NCBI RefSeq assembly: GCF_030848805.1
Contig: NC_092358.1
Location: 27,137,720-27,201,719, forward strand
Source of the DNA: Temnothorax longispinosus
Taxonomy: Eukaryota > Arthropoda > Insecta > Hymenoptera > Formicidae
DNA length: 64,000 nt
Reading direction: 5' to 3'
The notes beneath the pieces are model-generated. The model worked only from the letters and a program-made list of their open reading frames with translations, had not been told where the DNA came from and did no database searches. The position numbers and the translations under genes were made by a program. Positions 1 to 11,300 of the stretch are shown one piece after another. Position 1 is the first letter of the stretch, and the number at the start of each line of letters is the position of its first letter.

Positions 1-1700
1 AAGATTGAAGAAACCATTGTTAAACTTTAAGCATTTACTTTACGGATGAGAATAGTGATATAGAGCGCGGTTGATGCTTATGATTTAAATATACCCGCCG
101 TTAAATTTATTGACCACGTAATTCTTATTAAGGATTCTCTTGGCAACAACTTTGACTTCGTCGGCTTTGTGTATATTCTTTCATTCAATCTCTTCATATT
201 AATTTCGAATGCAAAACAAGATTTAAGATATTCTCACATTAGTCTTGATTTATATTAAAATTAACTCAAAAAATGTGTAAATTGTAAAATTAAATATTTC
301 GGTAACAAAACATCAAACTAAATATTGAACAATAAATAACGCCTTAATTTTAAAAGAGTCGTATTTTTCTTAATTTAAAGAGAGACAAAAAAATTAGAAC
401 TTTTAATTACTGTTATAGTCATTACACTTATAGCTTGTAAGTTTATAATACTTATAGCATATTATTTAAATAAAAATCAAATTTACATAGAAGAAATCTA
501 CTTAATCAATATAATATACGCATCAATGATGATTTCAACACTAAACATTTAATTTTTCTTCGTTATCCTCGAAAAGATTTTTTATCTCGTATTTTTTCTT
601 CATTTTGGCGAGTGAAACGAAGGCAGTTCGCCAAATATAAAACCAATCATTCGGGCTGTTGAAACCCAATGAGTACAGAGGTTGAAAAGGTCTGGAAAAG
701 GAGATCGCCCGATTCGGTAAAGAGACGCGAATAAATGAGACGCTTCGATATTGTACCAATGAATGAAGGATCGGAGCAAACGAGAAAGAGACCGAGAAGA
801 TGAAGTTGGAGGTGCGACGGGAAATAGAGATGAATAAAAATAAATAAAGAGGGAAGGGAAAAAAGGCGAGAAAAAAAGGCGGAAAAGGGGACGCTTGGGG
901 AATCAGCTAGCGAGAGTGGCGGATTTGAATATTGATTCGTTTTATTTAAATTCCGTGCCCTTATCGCCGACCGGATATCTTCCGCTGAAATTGGACGCGC
1001 GATAACGAAAAGCGAAACGGCGCACCGGATCGAGCGAATAGGCTGGATTGGCGCGAATACTCGCGCTCGTCGAAAGGAGGGGTTATTTTGGGGCACGAGC
1101 GGAGACGGTGAGAGCCGTAGGACAGAAGAGAAATGCAAAGGGAAGCGAATAGAATTTATAAAACGATTTTTCTTCCTTCCTAAGCGCTCGCACACGCTCG
1201 ATCGCACCCTCTCCGCCTTTTCACGGCGCTCTCGAAATCGACACGGAGACGACGCGCGACGCGAGATATTCCCGCGGGAACTGCTTCGAAATGTATTTGC
1301 GCATTCGTCGAATCCTGACGAAAGGAGAGGCACTGCTATCGAGGGAGAACGTCTCCGGGACGTCGTTCTTTATTTCTTATTCATATTTACGTTTATACTC
1401 TCCGACAAACGTACGTCAGTCTCTCGGAAGCCAAACTGATCAACTCCATTAAATAAGAAGTAAAGAAAATGATAAAGTTATGAACTAATAATGTTCTGGT
1501 ATATTAAAATTAAGAAAAGTGAAATCAATTTGGCTCGTGAAAGACTAGCTCATATAAACGCTTCGTTTATAAGAATATTCCCGATATATATAATTGAAAC
1601 AAAACTGTGTTCTTTCAATTTGACCGATAGATTTTCTTTGCGAAATTGGTGAAAAGAATACGCATTAGACATGGCAAGATTTGATACATATAAATGTGAA
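1..1700. other. Left flank, no recognised gene
   Basis: The sequence 1-540 is AT-rich. The sequence 640-1370 is GC-richer and purine-rich on the plus strand, which opens a 228-codon minus-strand frame without recognisable domains. It may hold regulatory sequence or downstream exons of the minus-strand transcript; nothing more can be supported. Confidence 0.5.
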
Positions 1701-1724
1701 AGAAAGCAATAATATAAGACTCAC

Positions 1725-2156
1725 CGAACGATGACGGGACGAAGAAACCTGACGTCTACATCTGCAAGAAATTAAAATATTTATAAAAATCAAATTTATT
1801 AAGATGCGAATTCAATCTCAATATTAAAAGGAATTTTTAAAAAATTATTTTTGCTTATCGTTACTTCTCGCTTTTAATAAACCAGCAATAAATCGATAAA
1901 AGAGCAAATAATACAAAAGAACTCTTCAAATCTCTCGCAATTAAAATGTAATATAATCGAAATAAATAAGGGATGCAAGAATAATAAATGAATTTACTTA
2001 CCGACTGGTGTACCGTCCTTCGCACTTTGGCGTTGATCGGAGCACGGACGCGAATTAATCGAAAAACACACACTCATTCGCACGCGAGATTCGTTCATTA
2101 CTCGACAATAAGACGACGGCGTTATTTGGGCGAACGGCAAAGACGCGGCAGGCACT
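1725..2156 (-). ncRNA. Putative spliced non-coding transcript, minus strand (5' exons)
   Basis: From the predicted start at 2156, exon 1 would run to 2002 and end at the donor GTAAGT. Intron 1 ends in a pyrimidine-rich TTTCTTGCAG. Exon 2 (1761-1725, 37 bases) ends at the donor GTGAGTCTTA. Further exons and a poly(A) site (perhaps the AATAAA near 1370) are unresolved. The exons have stops in multiple frames and no recognised protein. The intron start (GTAAGTAAATTCATTTATT) resembles that of the plus-strand unit. Promoter and splice signals are seen; transcription is inferred. Confidence 0.35.
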
Positions 2157-2185
2157 GACTGCATCGGAAAGTAGGGTTATATATA
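2154..2185 (-). promoter_or_regulatory. TATA/Initiator core promoter, minus strand
   Basis: On the minus strand TATATATAA begins at 2185 and an arthropod Initiator TCAGT (2158-2154) follows. The initiator A at 2156 is 29 bases downstream of the first TATA base. This spacing is ideal for a TATA-plus-Inr promoter. It would drive the minus-strand transcription unit ending in the splice donor at 2001. Confidence 0.5.
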
Positions 2186-2339
2186 GAAAATATAATTCGC
2201 ACGTAACTTTTTCGGCACTCCCGACACTCGCTCGTACGCGAAACGCGTGAAATGCGCTCGACGATAAGACGATAATAATGGTGTCGCGTCGTTTCGACAA
2301 ATACCGGCCGGACACGGACACTAGTTGCACGTATCGAAA

Positions 2340-3045
2340 GCGAAATTAATACGAATACACGTTTAGACGCACTTGCCTGTGCTTCGACGATCGCACGATA
2401 TAGTTTCGGCACACCCGACACTCGTACGCGAGGTCGCGAGATTCACATTCGACAAGTAAACAAAAACAAGCGAAAAGCACGGAGTAATCTCGAACTCGAC
2501 TCCGAAGGGCATAGCCCCCCGCACCGCCCGCACAACGCATGAGAGCGCGACGCAAAATGGAGTCGAGGCTTCGCGGCAACTTGAGTAGGGGGGATGGAGT
2601 GGGGGTAAAGTGACTAGGGACGGTGCGCGTTCAGGGCGTTCAATGTACCTCTAGTTACTTTACTTCCACTTCATCCCCACCAATCGAGTTGCCGGGAAGC
2701 CTCGACCCCAGCTTGCGTCGCGCTGTGCTGTACGGACTACGGAGGCGAGTTCGAGATTACTCTGCGCTTTTCGCTTGTTTTTCTTTAAAGCCCCGGACAC
2801 GCACTTTTTCGTAACAGTGACAGTAAAGTTTCGACTAATCGCGTTGCTCGATTCGGGAACGTACGGCCGTACGTTTCCGATTCAAGCAACGCGATTGGTC
2901 GAAACTTTACTGTTACTGTTACGAAAAATTGTGTGTTCGGGCCCTTACTCGTCGAATGTGAATCTCGCGTACACGAGTGTCGGGTGTCGGGTGTGTCGAA
3001 ACTGTATCGTGTGATCGTCGAAGCGTAGACAAGTGCGTCTGATAT
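2340..3045. repeat. Diverged inverted duplication, arms 2340-2605 and 2640-3045
   Basis: Read on the minus strand, the left arm aligns with the right arm through AGTTGCCG..AAGCCTCGAC, GAGTTCGAGATTACTC, TTTTCGCTTGTTTTT, GTCGAATGTGAATCTCGCG and GATCGTCGAAGC, with point changes and small gaps. The right arm is longer only because of the MITE at 2788-2944. Related, more diverged repeats continue outward on both sides, so this is the core of a larger inverted arrangement. Confidence 0.8.
2788..2944. repeat. MITE, family 2, inserted into one arm of an inverted repeat
   Basis: This 157-bp near-perfect palindrome is centred on ACGGCCGT at about 2866; its ends read AAGCCCCGGACAC and, inverted, GGGCCCGAACAC. 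It is flanked by TTA on both sides (2785-2787 and 2945-2947). The opposite arm of the surrounding inverted repeat (about 2445-2470, read on the minus strand) has the same flanks joined without the insert, and so serves as the empty site. Internal hairpin blocks include TTTCGACTAATCGCGTTGC. Confidence 0.82.
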
Positions 3046-3074
3046 AATATTCGGGACTTGAATATCACGCATAT

Positions 3075-3215
3075 TTAAACGCGCGCGACGCGACGCCCGG
3101 CGAGGAACGCAATCGATTGTCCAATGAGAAAATTTCTTTTTCGAAAACGAATTTTCCTCATTGGACGATTGGCTGCGTTCCGACATCCGACTTCGACGTA
3201 CGACTGATTGTAGAA
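3075..3215. repeat. MITE, family 1, second copy
   Basis: This element is closely related to the one at 60.8 kb and inverted relative to it. It shares the palindromic TCATTGGA-type core, the CCGACATCCGACTTCGAC block and the terminal ATTGTAGAAC. Its left end has diverged or been replaced by CG-rich sequence. It sits inside the inverted-duplication locus at the left end of the window. Confidence 0.75.
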
Positions 3216-3726
3216 CACACCTAATTTTGCGAGCCCCTTCATGTCGCGTCGCGTAACGTTGGTAGAAAAATCGAGATGGCGTATTACGTATCTTTTGGAT
3301 CTTTTATTCACTAATAACGAATCTTGCGTGTGAACGAGCGTCGAAGCAGGCGATGTGTAATTGACATATTTTTATCCTTCGGTACACACGAGTGTTTTTG
3401 CGGCGTCTCGTCGAGTTGTTGTTTACCGAAGTAATGGTATCCTAATGGTATACAATAACTCATCGTCAAACGTAATAAGATCGTCGCTTCTAGTAATATG
3501 CGTCATTTAATCGTAAGATCTTTCGCGGCGCAATACGTGATTAGATTCGCGGAGGAAAGCTATAGCGTGAACGTCGCGCGATCGTTGGCGTTGGCTTGGC
3601 TATATACGACGCGCCGAATTTCACGTAGCCACCTTCAGCTAGCTCGCGTCGCGTTAAAGGTGCACCTTACGGTCGTTCGGTGTAGAATAATCGAGATCGC
3701 GCCGCGTATCTTTTTCGTGTCATTTA

Positions 3727-5120
3727 CTCGTCAACAGTGAATCTCGCGTGCGAACGAGCGTCGGAACCGTCGAAGTCAACGATATGGAGTCAACGATCGC
3801 CAACGGAGAGCGTATAATCATCGTTCTTGTGTATATGTGCAACCGGTGTTCGCCCAGTGCGTCGAGTCGGCGTCTATCGAAATAATGGCGTCGTAATTGT
3901 CGACTCGTTGTCGGGCATCATTGTGATCGTCGGACGATCTCAGCAACGTGTTAATTATTGCCGTGTGATTGTCGCTCGCTTACGGTATTCGGTTAATGAT
4001 CCGTGAATACGCGTGCCGTGTTTATCAGGATCGCGGCATTTTTCCGAGTCTCGCTGCGTTGAAAGTGCGTAATGTCGGGAGTGTCCTGAATATGTAATCG
4101 AGCCGAATATGCAATCGAGCGTTCTCCATGGTGTTATTCGCGCGAATCGGGAGTGCCGGATAATTGTGAAGTAATCGCCGGATAGATTAATGTCCGAAAT
4201 TGGGCACCGCGTGTTCGTGTTCGTGTGAGCGAGCGGGTCAAGTGGCGTGTATTCGTACTGTAAAATCGGAGCGAGACGAAAAAGTAAAACGGCAGGGACG
4301 ATCGATTCTCTGGTGAGTAAATTCATTTATTTATTCTGTTGATCGATTATCATTTTGTGTATGAGAATGTTATCATCGTATTCACGATCGAACAGTTGTT
4401 TCGCCACATTAATTACTTCACTACGAATTAATTAAATAAATCATTTGATAATATATGAAAGTATCTATTTTGCATTATCTGCAAAATTTATTTGCAGTTT
4501 TGTTGCATAATGCAACATCTATTTGCATTTTTATTTCGAATTTTAATTATTTAATAGATTGTTTAATATATTAAATTTGAGGAATATATTATGCGTCTTT
4601 TTATTTTCCCTATTTTTGGCTATATGAAAACATTAAAAAATATAATGATTAAATGTTAGTGTAAAAGTAAAAATAAATTTATGTGAGATTTGTAACTTTA
4701 TTTGTCTGTAGTTAAGATTAGAAGAGAAAAGAGATTTTGCAAGATTCAGTTATTTATAAAATTTTTAACTTATTCAAAAATTTAAGAGATTCTGTATATG
4801 TTATATAGTAATAATATATCTTTAAATATGTCTATATTTTTTTCAGATTGTGTTCTATTTGGATGGTCTGGTTGTATTTGGATGGCCGCTTCATTTACTT
4901 CACAACACGGTGGTGAGTCTTACTCCATAATTTTTTAATTGATCTGATTAATAACTGTCTTGCTATTATCGTTAAACTAATATTGCGAGGTAAAAACCAG
5001 CGTATATCCTGGTGATATACACATCAATACAGTAATAATATATCTACAAATATGTCTATATTTTTTTTTCAGATTCCTGTGTTTTACTAGATAGCCGCTT
5101 CTTCGCATCACAACACAGTG
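3727..5120 (+). ncRNA. Putative spliced non-coding transcript, plus strand, with a duplicated exon
   Basis: A GC-rich first exon, start unknown, would end at 4312 before the donor GTGAGTAAATTCATT, which resembles the minus-unit donor and intron start. Exon 2 is 4847-4912 (acceptor TTTTTTTCAG, donor GTGAGTCTTA). Exon 3 is 5073-5120, a tandem duplicate of exon 2 with equivalent splice signals and an in-frame-disrupting TAG. A TATA-like TATATAC at 3601 is a weak promoter candidate. Exon sequences end in CACAACAC(G/A)GTG. No conserved protein frame was seen, so a non-coding RNA or transposon-derived transcript is most likely. Confidence 0.33.
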
Positions 5121-5233
5121 GTGAGTCTTACTCTGTAATTTTCTAATTGATCTGATTAATAGCTGACTTGCTATTAAACTAATATTGTGAGGTAAAAACC
5201 AGCGTGTATCTTGGTGAGATACACCTCAATACA
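4808..5233 (+). repeat. Tandem duplication of an exon-containing 223-bp unit
   Basis: Copy 1 is 4808-5030 and copy 2 is 5031-5233. Both contain AATATGTCTATATTTTTTT, CAG, a small exon, GGTGAGTCTTACTC, TTGATCTGATTAATA and GAGGTAAAAACCAGCGT in order. Intronic parts match better than the exon, where copy 2 is 18 bases shorter. Confidence 0.88.
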
Positions 5234-5252
5234 GAATAATGTGACATAATAT

Positions 5253-5389
5253 ATTGTTATTTTACATTTAATTTTGTCTTTACATCCGAATATTGTCATT
5301 TTACGTTATTTTACATTGAATATTATCTTCACACATGAATATTATTATTTTACATTATTTTACATTTAATATTGTCTTTGCACACGAAT
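5253..5389. repeat. AT-rich minisatellite, about three units of 39-49 bp
   Basis: The units follow the pattern ATT-GT/AT-ATTTTAC, ATTTTACATTTAATATTG, TCTTTGCACACGAAT with point variation. They directly follow the duplicated-exon region. Confidence 0.75.
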
Positions 5390-8300
5390 ATAACGCCGAT
5401 CTTCAAAAGCTAATCTTATCGGCGACGATTCTAAAGAATATACCGACTCGCGAATAAAAAGGTACACCCCAAGCTTATCGTATTGCGCGGAAAATCTAAG
5501 GTTCCCGATGTATCGGTGGCTGCAAGCCTTTTTCTCGGTGGCTCGCAGCATTTCTAGCGAAACAAAAGCCATTGTTTAACGCAAGTGCGCCCGTCCGCGT
5601 ACGTATTCGCGGATTTACATGGCGCCTGGCTTCACTTCCCTCCCCCCCGGCGACACTCACGTTGGGGGATAAAGCGCTCGGTCGCAAGGAAATCCACGTT
5701 GTCCCGGGGATAAGTCCCGAACCTCGGCGCGTATCCCGCGGGATGACCGTAGTCCGGCCTCCGTTCGCGTCGAGCCCGAGCCGCGTCGGCCGATCGGAAT
5801 ATCGGAATACGCGTTTGCACAGGAATCGGCGAATTACGCTAAAACGCGGTGTAAGCGCATCGAGATTCGTCCGGTATCGCTCCCGATAGATTTTCCCGGA
5901 GTCCATTAAAGTATCACGCCGCTCGGTTTACGGCCGTCCACTCTGTCAGACGCTCCGCGTATATTTCGAGCGAGGAAGATCGATCGATCTCGAAATCGAG
6001 GGGCTTCCTCGCGGGTGGTCTTAGCCTCCCTCCGGTTTGTTGCCAAAATATTGGCGATTCTCGGCGGTGATCGACGGCCGTGAATCTCTCACGATCGCCC
6101 ACGTCGCGGGTCTGCATATATTGTCGCGGCGATGAACAAATTAAACGCAGTCTATCTTCGACCCGATGTCAAAAGATAGACCGTCCATTCATGAATTCAC
6201 ACCTGATTCAACTTATCGATGTTTTATGAAAAGAATCTTATACCTTATTTTATTGTCTTGAATAAAAATTATTAAATAATTACTCTCTTTAAACTCTTTG
6301 TATATACATATTGAAATTTATTGTAGTTATACAGGCTTAATAGAAATCGTAGCAGCCATTTAATTTCTTTACAAGTGCGGCCGTGTTAATTTGCTAGTAT
6401 GCATTTATAAAAAAAATAATGGGATCAGCATGTGTATCCTATCAATCCTATCAATTAGTATTATATCGGGCATATTACGAACGTCGACCCTGTAATCAAT
6501 GAATGATTGGCAATGAATCACGAAAGCGATCGCAAGCAAGAAAACACGCGCAGTGTTAAACGTGATCGGCTAAGCTACGCGCGGCACGTAAAGGGTCCAA
6601 AAAGGGTGTCGGTCCTCGCGTCGGATGATCGATAGGACTAATAACGTCTCCCCCCTTCCCCCTCCCCCCTGCCCCTCGACCGTCTCATCGTTGTGCCGCC
6701 CGAGAGTGGAGCTCCCGCGTGGAGCAGCGACCGATAAAACACCACTGAAGACGGAATATTTTAACCCTCGGATTAATAGGCCTGTAAACGACGCAATGAT
6801 TTTCATTAATATTCATGGGCCGCCGATGTGAAACTCATGCATGATTTATGATCTTTAATTTTCGCACGGCGACACGCGCACGTTCCGAATTTACTGCGGA
6901 ACATTGCTTGCCCGTCGGTTGTTGACGTTGAGTCTTTGGGGTTCCTTAATGATCGTGCAAACACGCGCGAAAGAGAAGTCTACGACATTGTGAAACGCGA
7001 TCGCTATCTTGTCGAATATTTCCAGGGGAAAATTACTTAAACGTGCAACATTTATATAAAACGAACGAAACATTGTATAGACGCATTTATCTATTAAGTT
7101 AATTATCTCTATTTAATTGACAATGCAGTAAGTTGTATTAATACAATTCAACCCACAGAACCTATATTCTGGTTTCGTATATACCTACAATTGAGACCAC
7201 AGATCCATGGCTTCACGTCGCCCCGTGCGGTTTAAGTCATGACGGCGGTTAAGTCTGGGTTGTTGTTTTATTGTTAGATAAATGCGAACCCCTGAGCGAC
7301 GACAGGAAACATCGTGTTGCTCCAATCCTTTCTTGACACCAGGTGTAGAAATTCCCGACGACATTGCCTAAACATCTCGAGAAGGTCCTAGCGAAAAGGA
7401 AAACTACTTAGCGACCATCGTCGGCACCTTTGCGCGTGCTTGTTTTTCCAAAGGAGCCGCGCGGCTCTTTTCTGAAGATCACGTGTAATTTGATCTCTAG
7501 AAATTCAGAAAACTGATGCGACATGAATTAGCTTTATTAATTTATGATACATGGTATATGAATTTAATTTATATAGCTGTTTTTATTTAAAAAGCAGGAC
7601 AGCATTAGGTATTTTTGTATTTAACTTTTGTCATTCAAATTACATAAATTGCGATTTTTTCTAATGTTAATTATAAAACGAATTAGGCTCAGAAATGCGT
7701 TTTATAATTGTACTGTTATTTTTCGAGGCGTGAAAGTGAGACACTTGCTATAGTAATTATATTTTTTCATGTTGAACGCGAAATGTCTCGAGTATGAGGT
7801 TAAGAATATTCAAAATATCATCAAGTTAACATTGTAATGTCGCTACGTGATGTGCGGCTGGGACGGGTGGCGAAAGATGCCGAGGGGACTGAGGAGCGGC
7901 AGCGTTGGCTGCGGCAAAGGGGGCAGCGGGCGGGATCGGGAATTCAAATACCACCGCCATTAAACTGAATAACGAGGAGAGCGGCCGTTCGAAATATGAA
8001 CATGGCTATGATTTGCGGCCTCGTAAACCCGTTCATAACGAATAATAATGTCACCGCGCGCGGCGGTCGCCCGCCAGCGCGCGAAGGCGCGAGGCGAGGT
8101 GGAGGCGGTGGTGCGCCAGCAGGGCCCGGTGGTAGGACGCGGGGCACCAGGGGCGTGTTCTCGCTTGGAAATCCACCTACAATATCGCCCAAGACTTTTT
8201 TCATGTCTCATAACGCCTTGCCGGCTGAAATTAAATAATAAAATATACGCGTCGCAACGCTGCCGCTAACGTCGTTAACTTCTACGCCCCTTTTTCGCGC

Positions 8301-11300
8301 ATTTGGCGTATCCATTCCTTTCTACATTTCTTTCGAGACTGGCTGTCTGGCTGGTCGGCTATCTCGCAATTTCCATTATTATTCTGAGATTTTATTTGAT
8401 GATACGATCGTTATGGAGATATACGGCATAAAGCTCTGTAGAATCTTTCTCCGAAAAATATTAAGTAGATGCGAATGGGAATCTTTGTCGTTCATCCTTG
8501 ATATTTTTGTCAAGAAAGAAAATTACGCCATAAGAAAATTGAGTTTGGAGATATTACGATTGCAGAAGGAAGAGAATGGGAAAAAGATATGTCGCAAAAC
8601 TTAAATCCGAAAATAAATTATTTCTTATTACACTAACGTGTCTCAAAAGTCTTGTACATTGTCGAGACATAATGCACTAACCGCTTTATATAGTAAATAT
8701 TCGTTGCATCTGTTCTTTTTTTCATCCGTATGTACCTTTTTAATTATCCCCCACACTTCGATAAATAAATCAGGTGTGAGAATCCCGCGGCTGGTACTAA
8801 CAAAACAATTAGCATCGTGGCGTGTGTTTTTTTTTCTCCAAGACGACAGAGCCATATCCTTTTTAGCGCGGCACCGCCAGTTCGGTCGACGTTCGTCCAA
8901 TTATGAAAACATATTTATTCTTCTGGCAGGATGAAAATGGCGTTAAGTAATCCCGGTCTGGTCAGTGATCGCGATAACGCGACGGTAACGAGGCGGTAGC
9001 ACGGCTTACCGAGTTATTCCGTTTATGGACTACCGGCTCTCTTGCCTCAGTCGTCCCTCGTTGTAAGAGCCGGACCATCGAGTTCGGTATATACACCTAA
9101 TAATGAAGATGTTGTTTTAATTGCCCGCTCGCGTGAGCATCCCACTAATTAACGCACTCGCCACCGGATCGCTACGCTCAGCTCGTCACGACTTTCTCCC
9201 TCCGGAGTATCCGTCGCAGCGAAAAATGATTATATTGACTGATGACTATGATGACTAGGTTCTTTAAAATCCATTTGTCGATTTAATACTCGACATTTTG
9301 AGTATTACATTTTTTGTCATTAATAAATCCGGATCTGAAATTAATTCTGTAGATCGTGTTACTTTTCAATCATGCCTTCTATCGAAACACATAAATTCAA
9401 TCGTCTTTGAAATTCTTTATCGCAAGTTATTTGTTGATACTTTTATCTCCAGATTGGTTAGGTTTTGTTTTACGAATAAATAAATGCAGTGTGGTGAAAA
9501 TATTTGTCAATACCGTCGAGCAGTTATAAAGGCTTGTAAAAAAAGGTGAAGTAAAAAACAGCTGTTTAACTCTCTCCTGTTTTATTTTTTCTTGCGATCG
9601 AGTCGAGATAATAAATAAAATATAAGTACTTGACTCCTGGTTTACTAAAATTTCAAAAGTATTTTACTGTAAGTATTTTACATTACGATTGTGCGGTAGC
9701 GACAACACTGTTTTAACCGTCCGGTAATCGTGCTGCATAATATCTTCGTTTTATTAAGTGCTCTCTTTCGTTAGCGCAGAAGCACGGTAACATAAATGAA
9801 ACGCGTTCGTGCATTTATATTTTCCCTGAAATGAAGTTGGCGATACCGCGCGAGAGCGCGACCAGCATAAATCTTTAAGTTTTAATTGTAATTAATACGC
9901 GAGCTGCATTAACGCGCGGAGTGACGATACGCTACATGCGCGGGACTGATTCTGACCGACGATAAAATATACTGGTTTTAATGGATGCACGCTTTTAGGA
10001 AACGCGCAATAAAGTTCATAACACGATCTCATATGTTTGATATATGCGGATAAGGTTTAAGGAGAACGCGCGTAAAAAGAGCATATTACTCCTGTGATAT
10101 TTAATTAACACATGCGGACTTTAATTCAGTATACTCTCTCTTCCAGAAATGTCCGAGTCGCATAAAAAGTAAGGAAAGACAAATATAATCAGCGTTAAAT
10201 GTCTTTAATGGCAAATATGGATTTTATCAATTTTGACCAGATACTTTGTGTTTCTATATATCCCGAATATGTAATTTCAATTTTTCTGTAAATTTTTTAA
10301 GTGTATGAGTAATCCTTCTTTTTGAAATTGTTAATGCAAAGGGGCATACAAAAATTCAAGATGCTTTTCTCTCTACATAATTTTACAATATTAGGAATGA
10401 CATAATATTTTTACATAGAAAATACGAAGGACGATCTTCATTGAATATCACAGATGAAAGTAAATCTGTCGCTTCTCCAATTTCATCATGATCGATCCGA
10501 AAACAACACGCGATATCGAATATCTCGAGTCGCGTGATATTAATCTTGTAAACAAGTCATCTGCCACAAAATCCGTGGGATCTGTTTGCGGAATTACGCA
10601 AGAACTGTCGCCATTTGTTAACGTGCGCCAAGATTTATCTTCTTCGATTCATATTTTCTCATCTCGCTTAGAAAAATAAAAGAAACGAAGAGTATTCTCT
10701 TCCTCTATTTTTCGCTTAAGATTTGTGAGCGTGTTTTTATTCTTTGAACTAACGCTTTCTGCAGCTTCCTGTGAAAAATGATACGATTTAGCAGCAAAGT
10801 AATTAGGATAGAGGGTTGTCATATAATTTTTTTGACATGCGTACGCAGAAAGGTCAACTAGGCGAGCAACATTAAGAAACAGGGTCCGCAGAGCGATTAC
10901 ACTCGCGCGCTGGAAGCTGAAAAAAACCACGCGGGGACGTCTGGTAGCCACGCCATCATCCGTCAGGGCTTAATTTCTCAATGAATCAAGAGCGTCTAAT
11001 TAAGGAGCTTCTACCGAGCCGAGCGTGAATGGGCATTAGCATCCAGCGGGCCTGTAATTTGTGCCTCTCTTAATTAAATCATCCGTTAGCCAACCCGACT
11101 CTTCGTGAAACCGTTCTCCATCTCCTCCCTTCTTCTTCTTCTCCGGGATTTTTTTTTTGCGTTCACCCTACCTTTGCTCTTCCCCCGCCGCAGCCCGATG
11201 CGCATTTTCGGTCCCATCTTTGTTTTTCGCCGTTTGTCTCCCCTTGCTGGCCCCTCCTCTCTCTTGCATCTTCCTCTTCCTCTCTCGTCGACGTGACTAT

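Larger units (their letters stand above)
2071..3765. repeat. Six diverged copies of a GAATCTCGCGTGCGAACGAG motif
   Basis: Copies on the minus strand lie at about 2071-2110, 2212-2242 and 2404-2460. Copies on the plus strand lie at about 2946-3000, 3301-3345 and 3721-3765. The best shared core is TGAATCTCGCGTGCGAACGA, usually preceded by a TTTACTCGTC-like stretch. The two downstream plus copies also share about 80 bp of preceding sequence, indicating a roughly 370-420-bp tandem unit. The minus and plus sets point away from each other. Confidence 0.7.

Noticed and set aside
647..1333. 228-codon minus-strand open frame
   Set aside because: Serine/arginine/phenylalanine-rich low-complexity product of a purine-rich strand, with no domain or splice context.
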